64,000 bases of DNA from Basipetospora chlamydospora (Eukaryota > Ascomycota > Sordariomycetes > Microascales): NCBI GenBank assembly GCA_001599675.1, contig BCHP01000001.1:3011802-3075801 (forward strand). Direction: 5' to 3'. The notes under the pieces were generated by a model that was given only the letters and a program-made list of their open reading frames with translations, was not told where the DNA came from and did no database searches. Every line of letters starts with the position of its first letter. The first letter of the stretch is position 1. Below are positions 61,948-64,000 of the stretch, in pieces. Made by a program: the position numbers and the translations under genes.

Positions 61948-63885
61948 CTAACTGCGGCCAGCCATGAGGTCATCTACCTCGTCCAGGACCTCCCTCATCT
62001 CCTCCTCCGTCGCCTCCAGGCCCTCGGAGCTCATGAGCTTCTCGTCCTTAGCTTCGGCTACAGAGACATGTGTTAGTGGGAATGATGCAATGATAGTAGA
62101 TAGACGCATCACAATGTGTTGGCATTATAGGTGCCGGAAAAGACAGAGCTGGGACACTAAGACAGAGGAAGGGAAAGGGGGGTGGGGGGGCAACTTACTT
62201 CCAGCCTCGACCAGGAGATTCTCCTGCACCTCGCAGTCCGTCAGGACGCACCCATCGCCGATGACAGCCCTCTTCCCAAGGATGCACCTCGTAAGCTTGC
62301 ATGATTTCCCAATCACCACGCCATCCATGAGAAGGCACTGCTGCAGCTTGGCCCCCTCCTTGACCTGGCAGTGCGCCCCCACCACCGTCTCCTTGATCGA
62401 CGTCTTCTCCTCCACCGTGACGTGGTCCGCGATGAGCGAGTCCGCCTTGGTGATGGTCGTGCGCGACTTGATGCCCTCCGGGTGCGCCACCTTGCGCGGG
62501 TGCGCGAACGGCGACGCCTCCTCCGCGCCCACCTCCTCGATTGACGGCACCTTGGCCAGCTGCAGCGAGACGTGCAGGAGCAGCCGCGCCGTGTCCACGC
62601 GCCGGATGAGGGGCGCCGACGGCTCGTTCGGGTGGAGGTACGCGAGTATGTGCGGGACGCGCTGGGGCTCCAGGCGGACACCGCCCGCACCCGCGCCGCT
62701 GTCGGGCGTCGCCTCCGCGTCCTTATCGTCAGAGGACCACGCCGCCTCGTCGCGAGAGCCCGTCCGCCTCGCGCCCGCCTCGTCGAGCTCCGCAAACACC
62801 TCGTCCAGCTTCAGCTTGTCCGCGAGGCCCCTCTCCCACCCGGCCTTGGCCCACCACCCCGTAATGTCCTCGCCGATGCTGTCGAGCCGCTCGTTCTTGC
62901 GCGCGAGGTCCATGACCCACCGCGGGAACACGTAGATGTGCGCGTCGCGCAGGCTCGAGAGCATGCGCACCTTGGGGTGGCTCCGCATCAGACCGTGCCG
63001 TATCGGCAGCCCCGCGCGGTCCTCCATGAGGTCGGAGAGCGTAGAGGACGGCATCGAATAGACAAGCTTCGAGATGTTGGGAAGTAGGGAGCCCTCCTGT
63101 GGCGTCGCCGCGGTGGGCGGCAGCGGCGTGGTCGCAATGAAGTCCGTCTCCTCGCCCTTTACCGGCGTCTCCGTCTTGGTGTCATACCAGACTCCCAGAC
63201 CGCCGTGATAGACGGGGACGTTCTCGTCAGTGGGTCTCTTGTCCCCCAGGAGGGACCGGAGGCCCGTGGCCGCCGTCATCCAGGCGTGGACGAACTTCTC
63301 GCCGGAGAGCTCGCAGACTAGGTCGCAGGGGAGAACGACAAAGTCCGACTTGACAAGCTCCCTGATCTCGGGGAGCCGGAAAATCTCGGCCGTTCCCGTG
63401 TTCTGGTCGAGATCTGCCGGCGCCAGAACATCCGGCCGAGGGAGTGGAAGACCGGTGAGGAAGGGGTTTGTGTTCAGCTCCCTCCTGATTGCCTGAGACG
63501 CACTTGGCGGGCAAATCAGAGTGATGTCTAGAACGCGGGTTAGAGATGTTTGCTTTGCTAATTACCAGAAAGGAAGCTGAAAACAAAAAAAGAGAAACGA
63601 AAAAAGAAAAAAAAACAAAACTATTGTTTGCCTTCATAGGTGCATGGGGTGTCGTCTGTGACCGGGGTGGGTGGTGGGAGGGAGGAGGAGGGGCGGGCGG
63701 ATACCAGATATGCCCATGCGATAGCAGAAATCGATTGGGTACCACACCATGGGCCGGTTGGCAATGGGTAATATCGCCTTTGGATTCTCATCTGGATTTG
63801 CCGTAAACGTCGGGAACGACGACCCAGGCCCGCAGAGAATGAGGGCCTGTAACCCTGGCGAGGGCCCTGAGACGGCGTGGGGCAT
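61948..63885 (-). CDS. gcd1: translation initiation factor eIF2B, gamma subunit (GCD1)
   Basis: I join three exons: 63705-63885, 62199-63527 and 61948-62057 (539 aa), with consistent phase-1 junctions. Introns are 177 and 141 nt, and a CTCTAACCC branch site is visible in the first. The protein starts MPHAVSGPSPGLQALILCGP, and NPKAILPIANRPMVWYPIDF marks the nucleotidyltransferase-like domain (about residues 1-260). Residues from about 415 to 495 contain hexapeptide repeats of the left-handed beta-helix type (SLIADHVTVEEKTSIKETVV and following). A Glu-rich C-terminus ends the chain. By family it is part of the catalytic gamma-epsilon subcomplex that exchanges GDP for GTP on eIF2, in the cytoplasm. 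Length is close to yeast Gcd1 (578 aa). The start at 63885 is the first ATG; upstream in-frame GTG was rejected. Confidence 0.95.
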
Positions 63886-64000
63886 CACGACTCGGGGATG
63901 CGCCAGTTTGCGGGTGGTCGGTCTTGTTTCTGTCTCTGGAAGTGAGCAGCGACGTGATCCCTGCTCAACAGGTGATTCTCTAGTTATGGGCTTGTCAGTA
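63886..64000. other. upstream edge of the eIF2B gamma gene
   Basis: These 115 bp are the start of the leader or promoter of the gene. Nothing else can be said. Confidence 0.5.

Overview
The window is nuclear DNA of a filamentous ascomycete, most likely a Sordariomycete and perhaps of the Chaetomiaceae type. The evidence is short introns (67-196 nt) with GTRNGT donors, CTAAC-like branch points and YAG acceptors; a Zn2Cys6 regulator; a fungal TOM1/HUWE1 ligase; GC-rich genes; and an AT-rich block with the signature of repeat-induced point mutation (RIP). No bacterial-type operon, CRISPR array or virus-like feature was seen. Genus and species cannot be fixed from the sequence alone.

Left gene block (1-27,894). 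A Zn2Cys6 transcription factor runs off the left edge (minus strand). It is followed by a four-exon Rab-GAP of the GYP5 type (minus). A very large nine-exon HECT ubiquitin ligase, TOM1/HUWE1 (plus, 8,216-21,154, 4,113 aa), is divergent from the GAP. Next come ribosomal protein eS8/RPS8 (minus), a DUF2470 membrane protein (plus, divergent from RPS8), and an F-box-like/leucine-rich protein (minus).

Middle and right (27,895-64,000). A C2H2 zinc-finger regulator (minus, 31,682-33,255) with long Asn, Gln and His tracts lies alone between noncoding stretches. Upstream of it, no intact gene appears for about 28.7 kb, until the eIF2B gamma subunit gene (GCD1, minus, 61,948-63,885) at the right edge. 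This gap holds 4.8 kb of microsatellite-rich noncoding DNA, then a 17.1-kb transposon island (38,067-55,190), then 6.8 kb of noncoding DNA.

The island is nested. The outer element is a DNA transposon with 40-bp terminal inverted repeats, a TA (or palindromic) target and a decayed integrase-core gene on the plus strand. It was split by an 11.3-kb Ty3/gypsy chromovirus on the minus strand, which has equal 391-bp LTRs, a perfect TAAAT target duplication, a mutated reverse-transcriptase box, a chromodomain and an extra decayed ORF after pol. Almost every CpA/TpG has been lost while CpG remains, which is the RIP pattern. The ordinary genes are housekeeping or regulatory: membrane traffic, ubiquitin ligation, translation and transcription. 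They form no evident pathway cluster. The unusual signals are the nested island with its extra retroelement ORF, and a 9-bp motif (TACGGAGTA) strongly over-represented in the noncoding DNA.
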